The notes beneath the pieces were generated by a model. It did not search any database, was not told the origin of the DNA, and saw only the letters and a program-made list of their open reading frames with translations. Both the position numbers and the translations under genes were made by a program. This document shows, piece after piece, positions 44,340-52,795 of a DNA stretch of 64,000 nucleotides. The DNA lies in the NCBI GenBank assembly GCA_029547805.1, contig JAKPOP010000014.1, positions 62,001 through 126,000 of the forward strand, read 5' to 3'. This stretch comes from Deltaproteobacteria bacterium. GTDB taxonomy: Bacteria > Myxococcota_A > UBA9042 > DTJE01. Within the stretch, counting starts at the first letter, position 1; the number at the start of each line of letters is the position of its first letter.

Positions 44340-44834
44340 TTACCCCATTCCGGACGGAATCTCCCCATAGTGGATGCACAGGTCGTTGCCAGGTGCGTAG
44401 AAATGGGGCAGACGGACCACCTCGGGATAGCCCACGGAACGGTAGAAGTCCCGGGTCTTCTGGTAGTGGGGAAGGCTCGACGTCTCGATCCGGACGAAGC
44501 GCTCCCCCCGGGCCCGCATGTCCGCCTCCATGATCCGGATCAGCCTTCGACCGATTCCTCGTCCCTGCTCCCTGGGGTCCACGGCCATCCAATAGAGGTC
44601 GCAGGTCTCCTGGGTGAACAACGTCCTGCCCCAGAGGATGTAGCCCGTGATGCGACCCTCGGGGTCTCGGACGCACCCGATGCGGTATTCCCGCCGAGCG
44701 ACCGCCTCCTCGACCATTCCCCGGGCGACCTCGACCTCCTCCTCGATGAAGACCCCAGTGGATCGAAGAATCTCCTCGATCCGATCCACGTCGGCGGCAT
44801 CCAGGACGCCCTCCTCGACCCATCCCTCTCCCAT
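44340..44834 (-). CDS. GNAT-family N-acetyltransferase
   Basis: The 164-residue protein has the GNAT fold: REYRIGCVRDPEGRITGYIL (beta-4 region), CDLYWMAVDPREQGRGIGRR with the acetyl-CoA-binding RGIGRR loop (about 95-105), ERFVRIETSSLPHYQKTRDF and YRSVGYPEVVRLPHFYAPG. Substrate unknown. ATG 44834 has AGGGAG 8 bp before it; upstream in-frame ATGs lie in the AT-richer intergenic region and lack sites. Confidence 0.9.
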   Translation of the reverse strand: MGEGWVEEGVLDAADVDRIEEILRSTGVFIEEEVEVARGMVEEAVARREYRIGCVRDPEGRITGYILWGRTLFTQETCDLYWMAVDPREQGRGIGRRLIRIMEADMRARGERFVRIETSSLPHYQKTRDFYRSVGYPEVVRLPHFYAPGNDLCIHYGEIPSGMG

Positions 44835-45149
44835 CGTTCGACTCCCTGTGGAAAACTCCTTCGATTCCCGGATGAACACCCGTCCAGGGCCTGTCGGAAA
44901 CTCAGCCAGACCGGGACCCCGGCCGCACAATCGCCTGGCCTCCAACCGGATCCCGCCCGGTTCCCCACCGCCTGGCGACAGTGCATGTTGGCCGAAACTC
45001 CGGTGGGTTTCAATCGGTTGCCGAAACATTCGACGAATCGACAATCGGTGCCTCCTGCCTCCCCCAGCCAAATCCCTTTTCTCCTGTTCTCGACAATCGT
45101 TCGGAATAGAATGCCATCGGGATCGTGACCTGGAGACTCGGCAAGGCCC
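44835..45149 (+). promoter_or_regulatory. 315-bp divergent intergenic region with spaced direct repeats
   Basis: No gene is supported here. The right half (about 44985-45130) is clearly less GC-rich than its surroundings. TCGACAATCG occurs twice, at 45038-45047 and 45090-45099, exactly 52 bp apart (about five helical turns). Related CAATCGG also occurs at 45011. TAGAAT (45104-45109) resembles a -10 for the gene at 45150, and the second repeat overlaps the expected -35 to -10 spacer. Confidence 0.5.
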
Positions 45150-47396
45150 ATGGAATCCGATTCGATCCTCCCGGCGATCCTGTCCTTTCCCGCCCCGGGC
45201 CAGGCCCCGTTCCAGCTGGAGGCCTGCCGAGAGGGCGTTCGGTTGCGGCTCGAACAGGCGTTTTCAGGAAACCGCATCGAGGTCCGAGAACTCCAGATGG
45301 AGATTCGGAGAACACCCCGTTCTCTGGACCTTTCGGCAGGACCCAGGTCCCTTCGATCGGTCCTGGCCATCCTGGAGGGACTGGAGGTCTGGGTCCACCT
45401 GTCCGGGGTTCGGTGGAGGGGGAGCCAGGGAGTCGAGGTGGAGTCGGTGCATCCCCTGGAAGGCGGTCGGAGATTGTGGGTCGGGGGCCGACTTCACGGG
45501 GTTCCCTTCACGCTCCGGGTCCGGGTCCTGGCCTCGTCGGATCCCGGGACCGACGTCGAACTGCGCGTCGAGGACCCGCGGGTCTTCGGTTGGGTGGGGA
45601 TCTCGTGGCGCCACCTGGTTCGGATGCTGCTCGAGGACGTGCGGCTGCCCTGGGCCCGGTGGGTCCCGGGGGACGGCCGAGTCCGGGTCACGGTGCTGTC
45701 CCCGTTGCTCCAGGGTCTGCTGGCGGAACGAGGATGGAAGGTCCCGGATCGGCGGGGGGTTCGCCTGATCGGGTTCCGGCAGGAGGGGTCGTCGACGTGG
45801 GTGGTGCGGTTCGGTCGCCCGGACGGGGACCTCGAGGGACATGCAGAGGCCAACGAGGTCCACCGGGAAGGGTCCGGGATCTGGAGCGAGGAGGACCTCA
45901 GGGATCACCTCCGGGACCACCTTCCCCTCGATGGAGACCTGCTGGTCCAGGGGCTGGACCATCCCAGGTTGTGGCCGGAGGTGCTGGGCCGTTGCCGGGA
46001 GATCGGGGAGGATCGCCCCGATCGGGTTGATGCCTCCCTGGTGGCGCTGCTGCTGGCGGATCGCCGATCGGACCTGGTGGCTCCAGAGGATCGGTTCCGG
46101 TGGATTCGCCGGCTGGTGGCGGGCATGCTGGGGGAGGAGGGGGGAATTCGGGACCTGCGATGGGCTGCCGGGTGGATCGGCGAGGCGACCCGACGTCTGC
46201 CGCCGGATTCGGCCTGGGCGATCCTGGAGGAGATCCTGTCCCTGGGAGTCGCGGAGCCGGACCTGATCCGGGTGGCCTCGGTCTGTCTGGAACGGATGGG
46301 ACGGGGCCGGCAGGCGGAGGCCCTCCGGGGACGGATGATTGCCCTGACGGCGGCAGGAGAGGTCGAGGGCCTCGTGGAACGGACGTTGTCGGCCCTGGAC
46401 GAGGAGGGGCTGTCGGGCATTGCCGACGACTGGCTGGAACGCCTGGTGGACGGTCCAGGGGAGTCCGGGATTCCCGATCCGGCGGTCCGGAGAGGCCTCC
46501 GGAAGATGAGGGCACTGCGTCGCACCATCCGGGACCCCCGAGGAGGCCTGGCAATCTGGTGGTCCCTGCTGGAGGAGGACCCCTTCGACCCCGAGGTTCG
46601 GGATCTGGTCCGGATGGCCGTGCAGGACGACTCCCAGGCCCACGAGGTGGCGACCCGCATCGCCGAGATGGCCGAGGGGCGGCCGGAACGGCGAGACCTG
46701 CTGCGATATGCGGCCTCCCTGGTCGAACACCGGCCCGGTCTTCGGGGACGGGCGGCGCGCTGGTACGAGGAAAGCCTCCCTGGGGACCCGGACCCCGACC
46801 CGGTCCTCGATGCCCTGGATCGCCTCTATCGCTTGCTGGGACGACAATCGGAACGAGGGGCGCTGCTGGATCGCCGCATTGCCGCGGACCCGGACTCACC
46901 CCGGTCGATCGGCTGGAGACTGGAACGGGCCCGGGATGCCCTGGACGCGCAGGAGGATGTCGTGGCCGCCCGACTGCTCCAGGAGGTCCTGGACCGGGAG
47001 CCGACGAATCGGGAGGCCCTGCAACTGGTTCGGGAGGTCTACCGGAGGACCGGGAACCTGGTGGCGCTGCGGGAGGTCGAGGAGGTGTTGCGGGACCTGG
47101 GGGACCCGGGGGACGGTCCAGGATCCCTGTCGGCGGACCCCGTGGATCGCTGGGTCCGGATCCTCGAACAGCGAGGAGACTCGGAAGAGGCGATTCCGGA
47201 ACTGGTGCGGTTGGCCGCAGAGGCCGTGGAGCGGCCCCACGAGGCCTTGCGATTCCAGGAGGCGCTGGAACGGGCAATCCCCGCCATTCGCCGTCGATGG
47301 GGGCCTTCGGCGGTGGCGGACCTGGAAGAGCTGGCCGCCTGGATCCAGGAGACCCGGTCTCGCATCCCTCGAGAACCGGACCCATCGGGCCGATAG
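45150..47396 (+). CDS. Large helical-repeat (TPR/HAT-like) protein of unknown function
   Basis: The 748-residue protein has no signal peptide. The N-terminal 200 residues look beta-rich (VEVESVHPLEGGRRLWVGGR, FTLRVRVLASSDPGTDVELR); the rest consists of helical pairs resembling degenerate TPR units (WRLERARDALDAQEDVVAAR, REALQLVREVYRRTGNLVAL, DSEEAIPELVRLAAEAVERP). I do not recognise a family. It is followed 31 bp later by an exported PEGA-like protein, and the pair may work together. Arg codons are notably CGG/CGA-rich, as in the rest of the window. Confidence 0.72.
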   Translation: MESDSILPAILSFPAPGQAPFQLEACREGVRLRLEQAFSGNRIEVRELQMEIRRTPRSLDLSAGPRSLRSVLAILEGLEVWVHLSGVRWRGSQGVEVESVHPLEGGRRLWVGGRLHGVPFTLRVRVLASSDPGTDVELRVEDPRVFGWVGISWRHLVRMLLEDVRLPWARWVPGDGRVRVTVLSPLLQGLLAERGWKVPDRRGVRLIGFRQEGSSTWVVRFGRPDGDLEGHAEANEVHREGSGIWSEEDLRDHLRDHLPLDGDLLVQGLDHPRLWPEVLGRCREIGEDRPDRVDASLVALLLADRRSDLVAPEDRFRWIRRLVAGMLGEEGGIRDLRWAAGWIGEATRRLPPDSAWAILEEILSLGVAEPDLIRVASVCLERMGRGRQAEALRGRMIALTAAGEVEGLVERTLSALDEEGLSGIADDWLERLVDGPGESGIPDPAVRRGLRKMRALRRTIRDPRGGLAIWWSLLEEDPFDPEVRDLVRMAVQDDSQAHEVATRIAEMAEGRPERRDLLRYAASLVEHRPGLRGRAARWYEESLPGDPDPDPVLDALDRLYRLLGRQSERGALLDRRIAADPDSPRSIGWRLERARDALDAQEDVVAARLLQEVLDREPTNREALQLVREVYRRTGNLVALREVEEVLRDLGDPGDGPGSLSADPVDRWVRILEQRGDSEEAIPELVRLAAEAVERPHEALRFQEALERAIPAIRRRWGPSAVADLEELAAWIQETRSRIPREPDPSGR

Positions 47397-47427
47397 AGAC
47401 AGGGTATGGATGCGGGAGGTTCATTCG

Positions 47428-48783
47428 ATGCGCCTCTCCCGGCTCTCCTGGTGGATGTCCTTCCTGGTCCTGTGCCTGGCTCGCTCGGGTCTTGCCGCCC
47501 CGGAGGCGGTCCTCGTGATCGAGGACGCCGTCGGGTTCCAGGACCTCTCCTCCCCCGGTGTCCTGGAACAGGTGCAGCGACAGGTCTCCCGCCGATGGCG
47601 GATCCGGCCCTTCCAATCCCTGCCGGGCCTGATGGAACGGGAGCCTCGGTGCGACCGTGAGCCTCGGATGGAACGAGCGCGACGACTTCTCGGGGAGATC
47701 GAACAGGCCCAGGCGGCCTTCTTCCAGCGGATCGACCCCGACGAGGCCCGGGAACGCCTGGAAGGAATCCTCGAGGGGGTCCGGGGGCTGCCCTGCGTGG
47801 TCTTCGAGGACTCGCTCCGGCAGGCCCTGTCGGAGGCCGGTCTGCTCCAGGTCCGCCTGCTGCTCATGGATGGGCGCCCAGAGGCGGCAGCGACGGTGGC
47901 CCGGGAACTCCTGCTGTGGCAGGAGGTCTCCCGGCTTCCAGTGGATCACGTGCCCCCGGAGGTCCGGGACTTCCTGGACCGGACGGTCCGAGACCGGGAG
48001 AGGTCGCTGGTCCCCGTGGCGGCAACGGACCTGCCGGAAGGCTGGAGTCTTCTGGTGGATGGATATCCGGTATCCCCGGTCCGGGAATGGAGACTCGTGG
48101 CCGGGAGGCACCGGATGGACCTGCTGGGGCCGGAGGAGGCCTTCCGAGGGTCCATCGACGTGACGACGGGTGTCCGCTGGGTGCCGCGCGTGGACCTGTC
48201 CCGGGTCTTCCAGCCGGGCCCGGGAGGAACCCTGTGGGCCGGATCGACCACCGGGCCCGAGTGGGACCGGCGTCTTGCGGAGGTGTACGGGGTGGATGTC
48301 CTTCGACTGCGGGCAAGCCCCGTGGCCGGGACCGGCCGGGTGGAGGTCACCGCATCGGCCAGGGACCTGCCCCGACAGGAGGTTCTCTGGATCGACCTCC
48401 GGGACCTTCCCCGAGACCGGCTCCAGGTGGTGCGAAAGGGGGTCCTGGTCCAGCAGGTGCCTTACTACTGGGCCCTCCTCTCGGGGGCGATCTCCGTGGG
48501 GCTGGTCGCCGCAGGAGTTGGCCTGAACGTCCAGGCGAACCGGACCATGGACGCCATCGTCGGAGGCGAGGACCGTGTGGCGGCCTGGCGATCCCAGCGC
48601 CAGGGATCCATCACCTGCTACGCCCTGGGAGCCGCCCTGGGGGTCGCGGCGGCCGCCCTGACCTGGGCCAGCCACGGCATGCCTGCTCGATCCTCGCTGC
48701 TTGTGCCGGGACCGACGGGAACCGAGGGTCCCTCGGCGTCTCTTCCGGACCCGGTGCCCGGAGGTCCTCAGTTCACTCGGTAG
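47428..48783 (+). CDS. Exported protein with PEGA-like domain and C-terminal membrane helix
   Basis: The 451-residue protein has a signal peptide (MSFLVLCLARSGLAAPEAVL), a helical N-terminal part (RLLGEIEQAQAAFFQRIDPD), a PEGA-like beta segment (LPEGWSLLVDGYPVSPVREW, RLVAGRHRMDLLGP) and, near residues 350-370, a membrane helix (YYWALLSGAISVGLVAAGVG) with a second hydrophobic stretch (CYALGAALGVAAAALTWASH). The layout recalls myxobacterial TPR-PEGA envelope proteins. ATG 47428 has GGGAGGTTC upstream; a nearby in-frame ATG at 47410 has none. Its end overlaps the convergent DUF5989 gene by 16 bp. Confidence 0.75.
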   Translation: MRLSRLSWWMSFLVLCLARSGLAAPEAVLVIEDAVGFQDLSSPGVLEQVQRQVSRRWRIRPFQSLPGLMEREPRCDREPRMERARRLLGEIEQAQAAFFQRIDPDEARERLEGILEGVRGLPCVVFEDSLRQALSEAGLLQVRLLLMDGRPEAAATVARELLLWQEVSRLPVDHVPPEVRDFLDRTVRDRERSLVPVAATDLPEGWSLLVDGYPVSPVREWRLVAGRHRMDLLGPEEAFRGSIDVTTGVRWVPRVDLSRVFQPGPGGTLWAGSTTGPEWDRRLAEVYGVDVLRLRASPVAGTGRVEVTASARDLPRQEVLWIDLRDLPRDRLQVVRKGVLVQQVPYYWALLSGAISVGLVAAGVGLNVQANRTMDAIVGGEDRVAAWRSQRQGSITCYALGAALGVAAAALTWASHGMPARSSLLVPGPTGTEGPSASLPDPVPGGPQFTR

Positions 48784-48935
48784 ATGAAGGGCGAGGGGTC
48801 CGCCGGGGGACTCGAGACGTAGAGGATCGCCAGCAGTGCCAGGGTCACCAGCAGGGCCGGGATCCAGATGCGGCGGTGGCGCCACAGGAACCGGAGGGCC
48901 CGCCTTCCCGGCGCCGGTTGATTGCTGTCGCCCAT
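48768..48935 (-). CDS. DUF5989-like small membrane protein
   Basis: The 55-residue protein has the DUF5989 pattern: a basic N-terminal amphipathic stretch (ALRFLWRHRRIW), one membrane helix (IPALLVTLALLAILYVSS) and the C-terminal SPFIYRV that matches the family's APFIYTL. DUF5989 genes usually accompany SxtJ-like proteins, carbamoyltransferases or SGNH hydrolases; here an SGNH hydrolase gene is divergent next door. ATG 48935 has GGGAGGG 9 bp upstream and is preferred over 48959. A TAGAAT -10-like box lies at 48958-48963 (minus). Confidence 0.72.
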   Translation of the reverse strand: MGDSNQPAPGRRALRFLWRHRRIWIPALLVTLALLAILYVSSPPADPSPFIYRVN

Positions 48936-49060
48936 TCGGATTCGCCCTCCCGGGGCCATTCTAGCAGACGATGCCGCAGGGCGGCCCGAGGGAGGGGTGG
49001 TGGTTTTCGGTCGGGGGGTTTTCCGGCAGGATCGGTCCGTCGGTGGTCCGGGGGCCGGCG

Positions 49061-50461
49061 ATGGGACACAGGGACGTCACGAAGGCCTCCTCGGAGGGGA
49101 GGGCCCTCTCCCGGAAGGTTCCCCTCGGAGTGCTGCTGGCCATCGCCTCCCTCGGGATCGCCCTCGGGGTCGTCGAGGGGGTCGTGCGGGCCACCGGGAG
49201 GGACCGGTTCTGGATTCGCCGGGCCCTGGAATACCAGGTGGTCGACCTGGGCAATGTCCGGGTGGCCTTGGACCCGTTCCTGCACTATGAACTTGCCCCG
49301 GGAACCCATGCGATCCTTCCCCGGAGCCCCGGCAGCGACTGTGGGGACCCCGTGGGCGGGACCTACGAGGTCACCATCGGGCCCCTGGGTGAGCGGGAAC
49401 CCTCCCATCCGGAACGGAAGGAGCCGGGGGTGTTCCGGATCGTGGTGGTCGGGGCCTCGAGCACCTACGGGAGTTGCGTCTCCGACCGGGAGACCCTGCC
49501 GGCGGCGCTGGAACGAGTCCTGAACCGGGAGACCCGGGAGCCGTCGTCGCCGCGGTTCGAGGTGCTCAACTTCGCGGTGGGGGACTGGCAGATCTCCCAG
49601 ATGGCCCGGAAGGCCCGGCAGGTGCTGGCGGCCCGCCAGGCGGACCTGGTGCTGGTCCAGGACCGGGTTCATCGGCGCCGGGCCTTCCTGGGGACCCCCG
49701 AGTCGGTGGCGTCCATCGGCCCGGACCTCTTCCTGGAGGACGCCGAGGCCTTCCGGGAGAACTTCCCGCCCGTCCTGCTGCCGGAGACGCTGCACCGGGC
49801 GGCCTTCCGGTACTCCGCTCTCTACCGGGCCATCGTGGGCCTGGTCCGTTCCCGGTGGCCCGACTGGGCGGGGCAGGAACAGCAAGGAGCGGAGGCGAGC
49901 CGGGAGACGAACCGGCGCGAACTGCAACGGCTGGCCGAGGAGGCCCGCGCCGCCGGGGTGCCGGTCCATGTCTTTGAGCCGCCGACCCCGACCCCGGACG
50001 GGCGGGGTGGTTCGGGGCGGGTGATCCCCCCGCGGAACCCGGACCTGGAGGGCATCCCTGGCGTCACGGCCTCCCGTCTGGTCGTGGAGGGTTTGGACCC
50101 GGTCCTCTTCCGGGCCCACCCCCCGCCGTGGGTCCTGGAACGGTGGGCCGAGGACCTGGCGGACGACCTGCGGATGCTGGGTCTGGTTCCCGTTGCGGAC
50201 CCGGGCCTTGGTGCCGCTGTCTCGGGCGATCCCGGGGGTGATTTGCCGGGAGTCCGGGAAATGCCTATAGTGGGAGTGGTGGACAGGCGAGGCCGGAGAT
50301 GCTGGACGCATTCATCATCCAGAAGATCCGGGAAGAGGAGGAGCGGCGTCGGGAACGAGGCTTCCACCGTCCCTCGCTGGAAGAGACCCTGCACCGGGAG
50401 GAGTGGCCCGAGGACCCCGAGGGTGAGGACCATCGGTCCACCGGAACGCGGGGTGTCGTGA
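49061..50461 (+). CDS. SGNH/GDSL-like hydrolase, membrane-anchored; 3' end uncertain
   Basis: The frame encodes 466 residues. After a membrane helix (VPLGVLLAIASLGIALGVVE) comes an SGNH-type domain: VFRIVVVGASSTYGSCVSDR with the nucleophile Ser in GASSTYG (variant of GDS), FEVLNFAVGDWQISQM (block III-like) and a possible His in FRAHPPPWVLE. Such enzymes often deacetylate or acylate envelope sugars. The last 60-70 codons look like non-coding frame: they run over a perfect promoter (50243-50271) and the whole start of the gene at 50299. A lost stop or an indel is likely. Start ATG 49061 has a weak GGGGG site. Confidence 0.68.
   Translation: MGHRDVTKASSEGRALSRKVPLGVLLAIASLGIALGVVEGVVRATGRDRFWIRRALEYQVVDLGNVRVALDPFLHYELAPGTHAILPRSPGSDCGDPVGGTYEVTIGPLGEREPSHPERKEPGVFRIVVVGASSTYGSCVSDRETLPAALERVLNRETREPSSPRFEVLNFAVGDWQISQMARKARQVLAARQADLVLVQDRVHRRRAFLGTPESVASIGPDLFLEDAEAFRENFPPVLLPETLHRAAFRYSALYRAIVGLVRSRWPDWAGQEQQGAEASRETNRRELQRLAEEARAAGVPVHVFEPPTPTPDGRGGSGRVIPPRNPDLEGIPGVTASRLVVEGLDPVLFRAHPPPWVLERWAEDLADDLRMLGLVPVADPGLGAAVSGDPGGDLPGVREMPIVGVVDRRGRRCWTHSSSRRSGKRRSGVGNEASTVPRWKRPCTGRSGPRTPRVRTIGPPERGVS
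50243..50271 (+). promoter_or_regulatory. Promoter for the small conserved gene at 50299
   Basis: TTGCCG (50243-50248), 17-bp spacer, TATAGT (50266-50271), 27 bp before ATG 50299. It lies within the 3' part of the SGNH hydrolase reading frame. Confidence 0.72.
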
Positions 50462-50484
50462 TCATCGAACGGGACGAGTCGTAG
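50299..50484 (+). CDS. Small conserved charged protein
   Basis: The 61-residue protein begins MLDAFIIQKIREEEERRRER and is then Glu/Arg-rich, ending GVVIIERDES. Very similar short proteins with a DxFIIxxIRxxE opening recur in deltaproteobacterial genomes as conserved hypotheticals; the function is not known to me. It has a strong promoter 27 bp upstream and a CCGGAG ribosome site. It overlaps the out-of-frame end of the SGNH gene and, by 23 bp, the convergent gene ending at 50462. Confidence 0.75.
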   Translation: MLDAFIIQKIREEEERRRERGFHRPSLEETLHREEWPEDPEGEDHRSTGTRGVVIIERDES

Positions 50485-50767
50485 CCTGGCCGGACGCTGG
50501 TGATTCCTCGATTCCCGAGGGCTGCAGGAGGGACCTGCAGGGCCCCTGGGACAGCAACCATCCCACGGCCAGGAGGGCGACCAGTCGAACCACCATTCCG
50601 GTCACGCGTGGGCGCCGAGGGCGGATGTCGGATCCCTCCACCTCCCGACGAATGCGGGCGATTTCCAGCATCAGGGCAGCCATGTCGGGGGGTGGCTTGC
50701 CTGGGGCCGGGCCCTGGTCCGGAGACCGAGGGGGATGGTCCTGTGGTGGATTCGCGCGGTCCTGCAT
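50462..50767 (-). CDS. Small single-helix membrane protein of unknown function
   Basis: The 101-residue protein has a Pro-rich N-terminus (PPRSPDQGPAPGKPPPDMAA), a helical segment LMLEIARIRREVEGSDIRPR and one membrane helix (MVVRLVALLAVGWLLSQG). ATG 50767 is preceded by AAGGAGGGC at good spacing. It lies between two plus-strand genes and is convergent with the small gene at 50299. I do not recognise it. Confidence 0.6.
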   Translation of the reverse strand: MQDRANPPQDHPPRSPDQGPAPGKPPPDMAALMLEIARIRREVEGSDIRPRRPRVTGMVVRLVALLAVGWLLSQGPCRSLLQPSGIEESPASGQATTRPVR

Positions 50768-50862
50768 CCCGAAGCCCTCCTTCCATCGAGGATCGTCCAC
50801 GGACGCCGGGACCCTCGCAACCGGAAAATGGAAGCGTCGGATTTTCCAGGATTCCTTGACGA

Positions 50863-50891
50863 TTGACACGGGGTTGGGGCGGCGGTAGGTT
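50863..50891 (+). promoter_or_regulatory. Promoter of the RodZ-like/recO unit
   Basis: Perfect TTGACA (50863-50868), 17-bp spacer, TAGGTT (50886-50891), 27 bp before ATG 50918. It is one of the clearest examples of this genome's TTGACA-17-TAGGYT pattern. Confidence 0.82.
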
Positions 50892-50917
50892 CGGGTTCTG
50901 CTACCGGGGTTCGAGGA

Positions 50918-51397
50918 ATGGGCGACCTGGGTCGCATCCTGAAGGAGGCGAGGGATCGGCGAGGTCTCTCCCTGGAGGACCTGTCCCGGAAGACCCGGAT
51001 CCCGGCGCGGATCCTGGCCGCTCTGGAAGAGGAGCGGGTCGCGGAGTGGCCCCGGGAGGTCTTCGTGAAGGGCTTCGTGCAGGCCTGGTGCCAGGCCACG
51101 GGCCTGGACCCGAAGATCGCGACGCAGCATCTCCAGGAGGTCCTTCGGCGCGCGGCTCCCGCCGTTCCGCCGCCTCCGCCCCCGGTGCCGATCCTGCCGG
51201 TGACGGGGACGAACCGGGGGCAGGGGTGGAAGGCGGTCAGCGGCCACTGGACCTATCTCGGAATCCTGCTGGTCCTGGTGCTGGGGCTGCTGGCGGTCCT
51301 GCTGACCCACCGGGGGGGGCGCGACGACCTGTCTCGGGCTGCCGCGCCGCTTCCGGGATACCAGCGGAGTGCTCCGGCGCCCCTGGAAGTCAACTGA
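50918..51397 (+). CDS. RodZ-like HTH membrane protein
   Basis: The 159-residue protein has an N-terminal HTH_25-type helix-turn-helix (LGRILKEARDRRGLSLEDLS, RKTRIPARILAALEEE, then FVKGFVQAWCQATGLDP), a Pro-rich linker and one membrane helix (LGILLVLVLGLLAVLLTHRG, about 112-131). RodZ links the MreB cytoskeleton to the wall synthesis machinery. This protein is short and its periplasmic part is only about 25 residues, so it may be a reduced paralogue. It precedes recO by 25 bp and probably shares its transcript. Confidence 0.85.
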   Translation: MGDLGRILKEARDRRGLSLEDLSRKTRIPARILAALEEERVAEWPREVFVKGFVQAWCQATGLDPKIATQHLQEVLRRAAPAVPPPPPPVPILPVTGTNRGQGWKAVSGHWTYLGILLVLVLGLLAVLLTHRGGRDDLSRAAAPLPGYQRSAPAPLEVN

Positions 51398-51422
51398 GGG
51401 TTCCTCCCGCCACGGGGTTCCC

Positions 51423-52124
51423 ATGCCGCAGGCCGAGGTGCAGACGCTGGCGATGGTGATCGACCGGTGGCCCTTTCGGGACTCCGACTGGGTGGTCCTG
51501 CTGCTGACGCCGCGAGTCGGGATGGTCACGGCCCTGGCCCGGGGGGCCCGGGGCAGTCGCCGGCGCTTCGCCGGGTCTTTGGAACTCCTGGTCCTCTCCC
51601 GGGTCCGGCTCCGTCCACCCCGGGGAGGCGGGATGCACCAGGTGCTGGAGGCGGAGATCGTGCAGGGGTTCCCGGGTTTCTGGGAGGACCTGGTCCGCCT
51701 GGAGACGGGACAGGGCCTGCTGCTGCTGAGCCGGGACCTGCTGCGGGAGGCCCCGGTCACCGAGGAGGTCTTCGAGCGGGTGCGGGAGGCGGTGGGCCGG
51801 CTGGAGGTCGCGCCCCGGGAATCGGCCCACGGGGTGCTGTGGCAGGCGGCGCTGGACCTGCTGGCGTGCCTGGGGCACCCGCCGCACCAGGATCGTTGCC
51901 CCCATTGTGGGAAGACTGCGACGGAATGGGAGGCGGCGGCCCTGGGTCCCGACGGGGTCCTGCGATGCGGCGACTGTGCCGGGGGGACGGACCGGAGGTT
52001 CTCCGCCCGGGCGCTGGACCCGGGGTCCGGCCGGTGGCCCGGGGACCGTCGGGAGACCGAGCGGCTGCTGTCTCTCTGGGTCTCGGGCATCCTGGGGCGT
52101 CCCTGGGCACTTCCCGGTCACTGA
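51423..52124 (+). CDS. recO: RecO, DNA repair protein
   Basis: RecO helps load RecA on gaps coated with SSB. The 233-residue protein has the N-terminal OB-fold start (VQTLAMVIDRWPFRDSDWVV, LLTPRVGMVTALARGARGSR, RRFAGSLELLVLSRV), a helical middle (LLLLSRDLLREAPVTEEVFE) and a four-Cys zinc site (RCPHCGK and LRCGDCAGG). Length is usual. The start at 51423 has only a weak GGGG site but agrees with the conserved N-terminus. Confidence 0.92.
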   Translation: MPQAEVQTLAMVIDRWPFRDSDWVVLLLTPRVGMVTALARGARGSRRRFAGSLELLVLSRVRLRPPRGGGMHQVLEAEIVQGFPGFWEDLVRLETGQGLLLLSRDLLREAPVTEEVFERVREAVGRLEVAPRESAHGVLWQAALDLLACLGHPPHQDRCPHCGKTATEWEAAALGPDGVLRCGDCAGGTDRRFSARALDPGSGRWPGDRRETERLLSLWVSGILGRPWALPGH

Positions 52125-52168
52125 GAGTCCGGGGAGGCGGGGCCCACGGAAGTTCCCGTGGGTCCGGG

Positions 52169-52795
52169 TCAGCGCCGTCCTTCCTGGGGTGGCTGTCCGA
52201 GATGGTGCCGGCGGGCATGCCACAGCCGCTGGACCGAGGTCACCAGCCCCAGGGCCGAGACCAGGATCAGGGACCATTCCAGGGGGCGGTAGGCCGGGAG
52301 CACCATCTCGACCAGCAGGCCCGCCGTGAGGAGGACCAGTTTTTCCAGGCGCCCCGCCAGGCCCACCTCGCAGTCCGGCACGCCAGCGACCGACTCGGCC
52401 ACGGCCCGGACATAACTGGGAAACAGCAGCGCGAAGAGGGCGACCAGCACGATCGCCGGTCGGGCATGTCCGCTGAGCAGGAACCCCAGAAGGAACAGCA
52501 TCTCGTTCAGGCGGTCCGCCGCGCGGTCCAGCAGGGTGCCGTAGCCGCTCTGGGTCCCGGCAGCCCGGGCCGTGGCCCCATCCAGCATGTCCAGCAGCGA
52601 GGAGAGCAGTCCAACGAGGAGGGCCCAGCCGAAACGCTCCGTCGCCAGCAGGAAGGCCGTCAGGACCGCGAGCAGCACGCTCACGAGGGTGAGGGCCGAG
52701 GCGGTGAGGCCCAGGCGAACGCAGAGGCGGCCGATCCCGGCCGCCGAGGCCTCGTATCGACGTCGACCCTCCCGGGAGAGCAGCAGTCGCTCCAT
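52169..52795 (-). CDS. CDP-alcohol phosphatidyltransferase
   Basis: The 208-residue membrane enzyme has the full family motif DxxDGxxARx8GxxxDxxxD in LDMLDGATARAAGTQSGYGT followed by LLDRAADRLNE (about 69-98), plus several membrane helices. It transfers a phosphatidyl group from CDP-diacylglycerol to an alcohol. It follows pgpA on the same strand, which fits phosphatidylglycerophosphate synthase (PgsA); phosphatidylinositol-phosphate synthase is the main alternative, as the sequence gives no clear choice. Confidence 0.88.
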   Translation of the reverse strand: MERLLLSREGRRRYEASAAGIGRLCVRLGLTASALTLVSVLLAVLTAFLLATERFGWALLVGLLSSLLDMLDGATARAAGTQSGYGTLLDRAADRLNEMLFLLGFLLSGHARPAIVLVALFALLFPSYVRAVAESVAGVPDCEVGLAGRLEKLVLLTAGLLVEMVLPAYRPLEWSLILVSALGLVTSVQRLWHARRHHLGQPPQEGRR

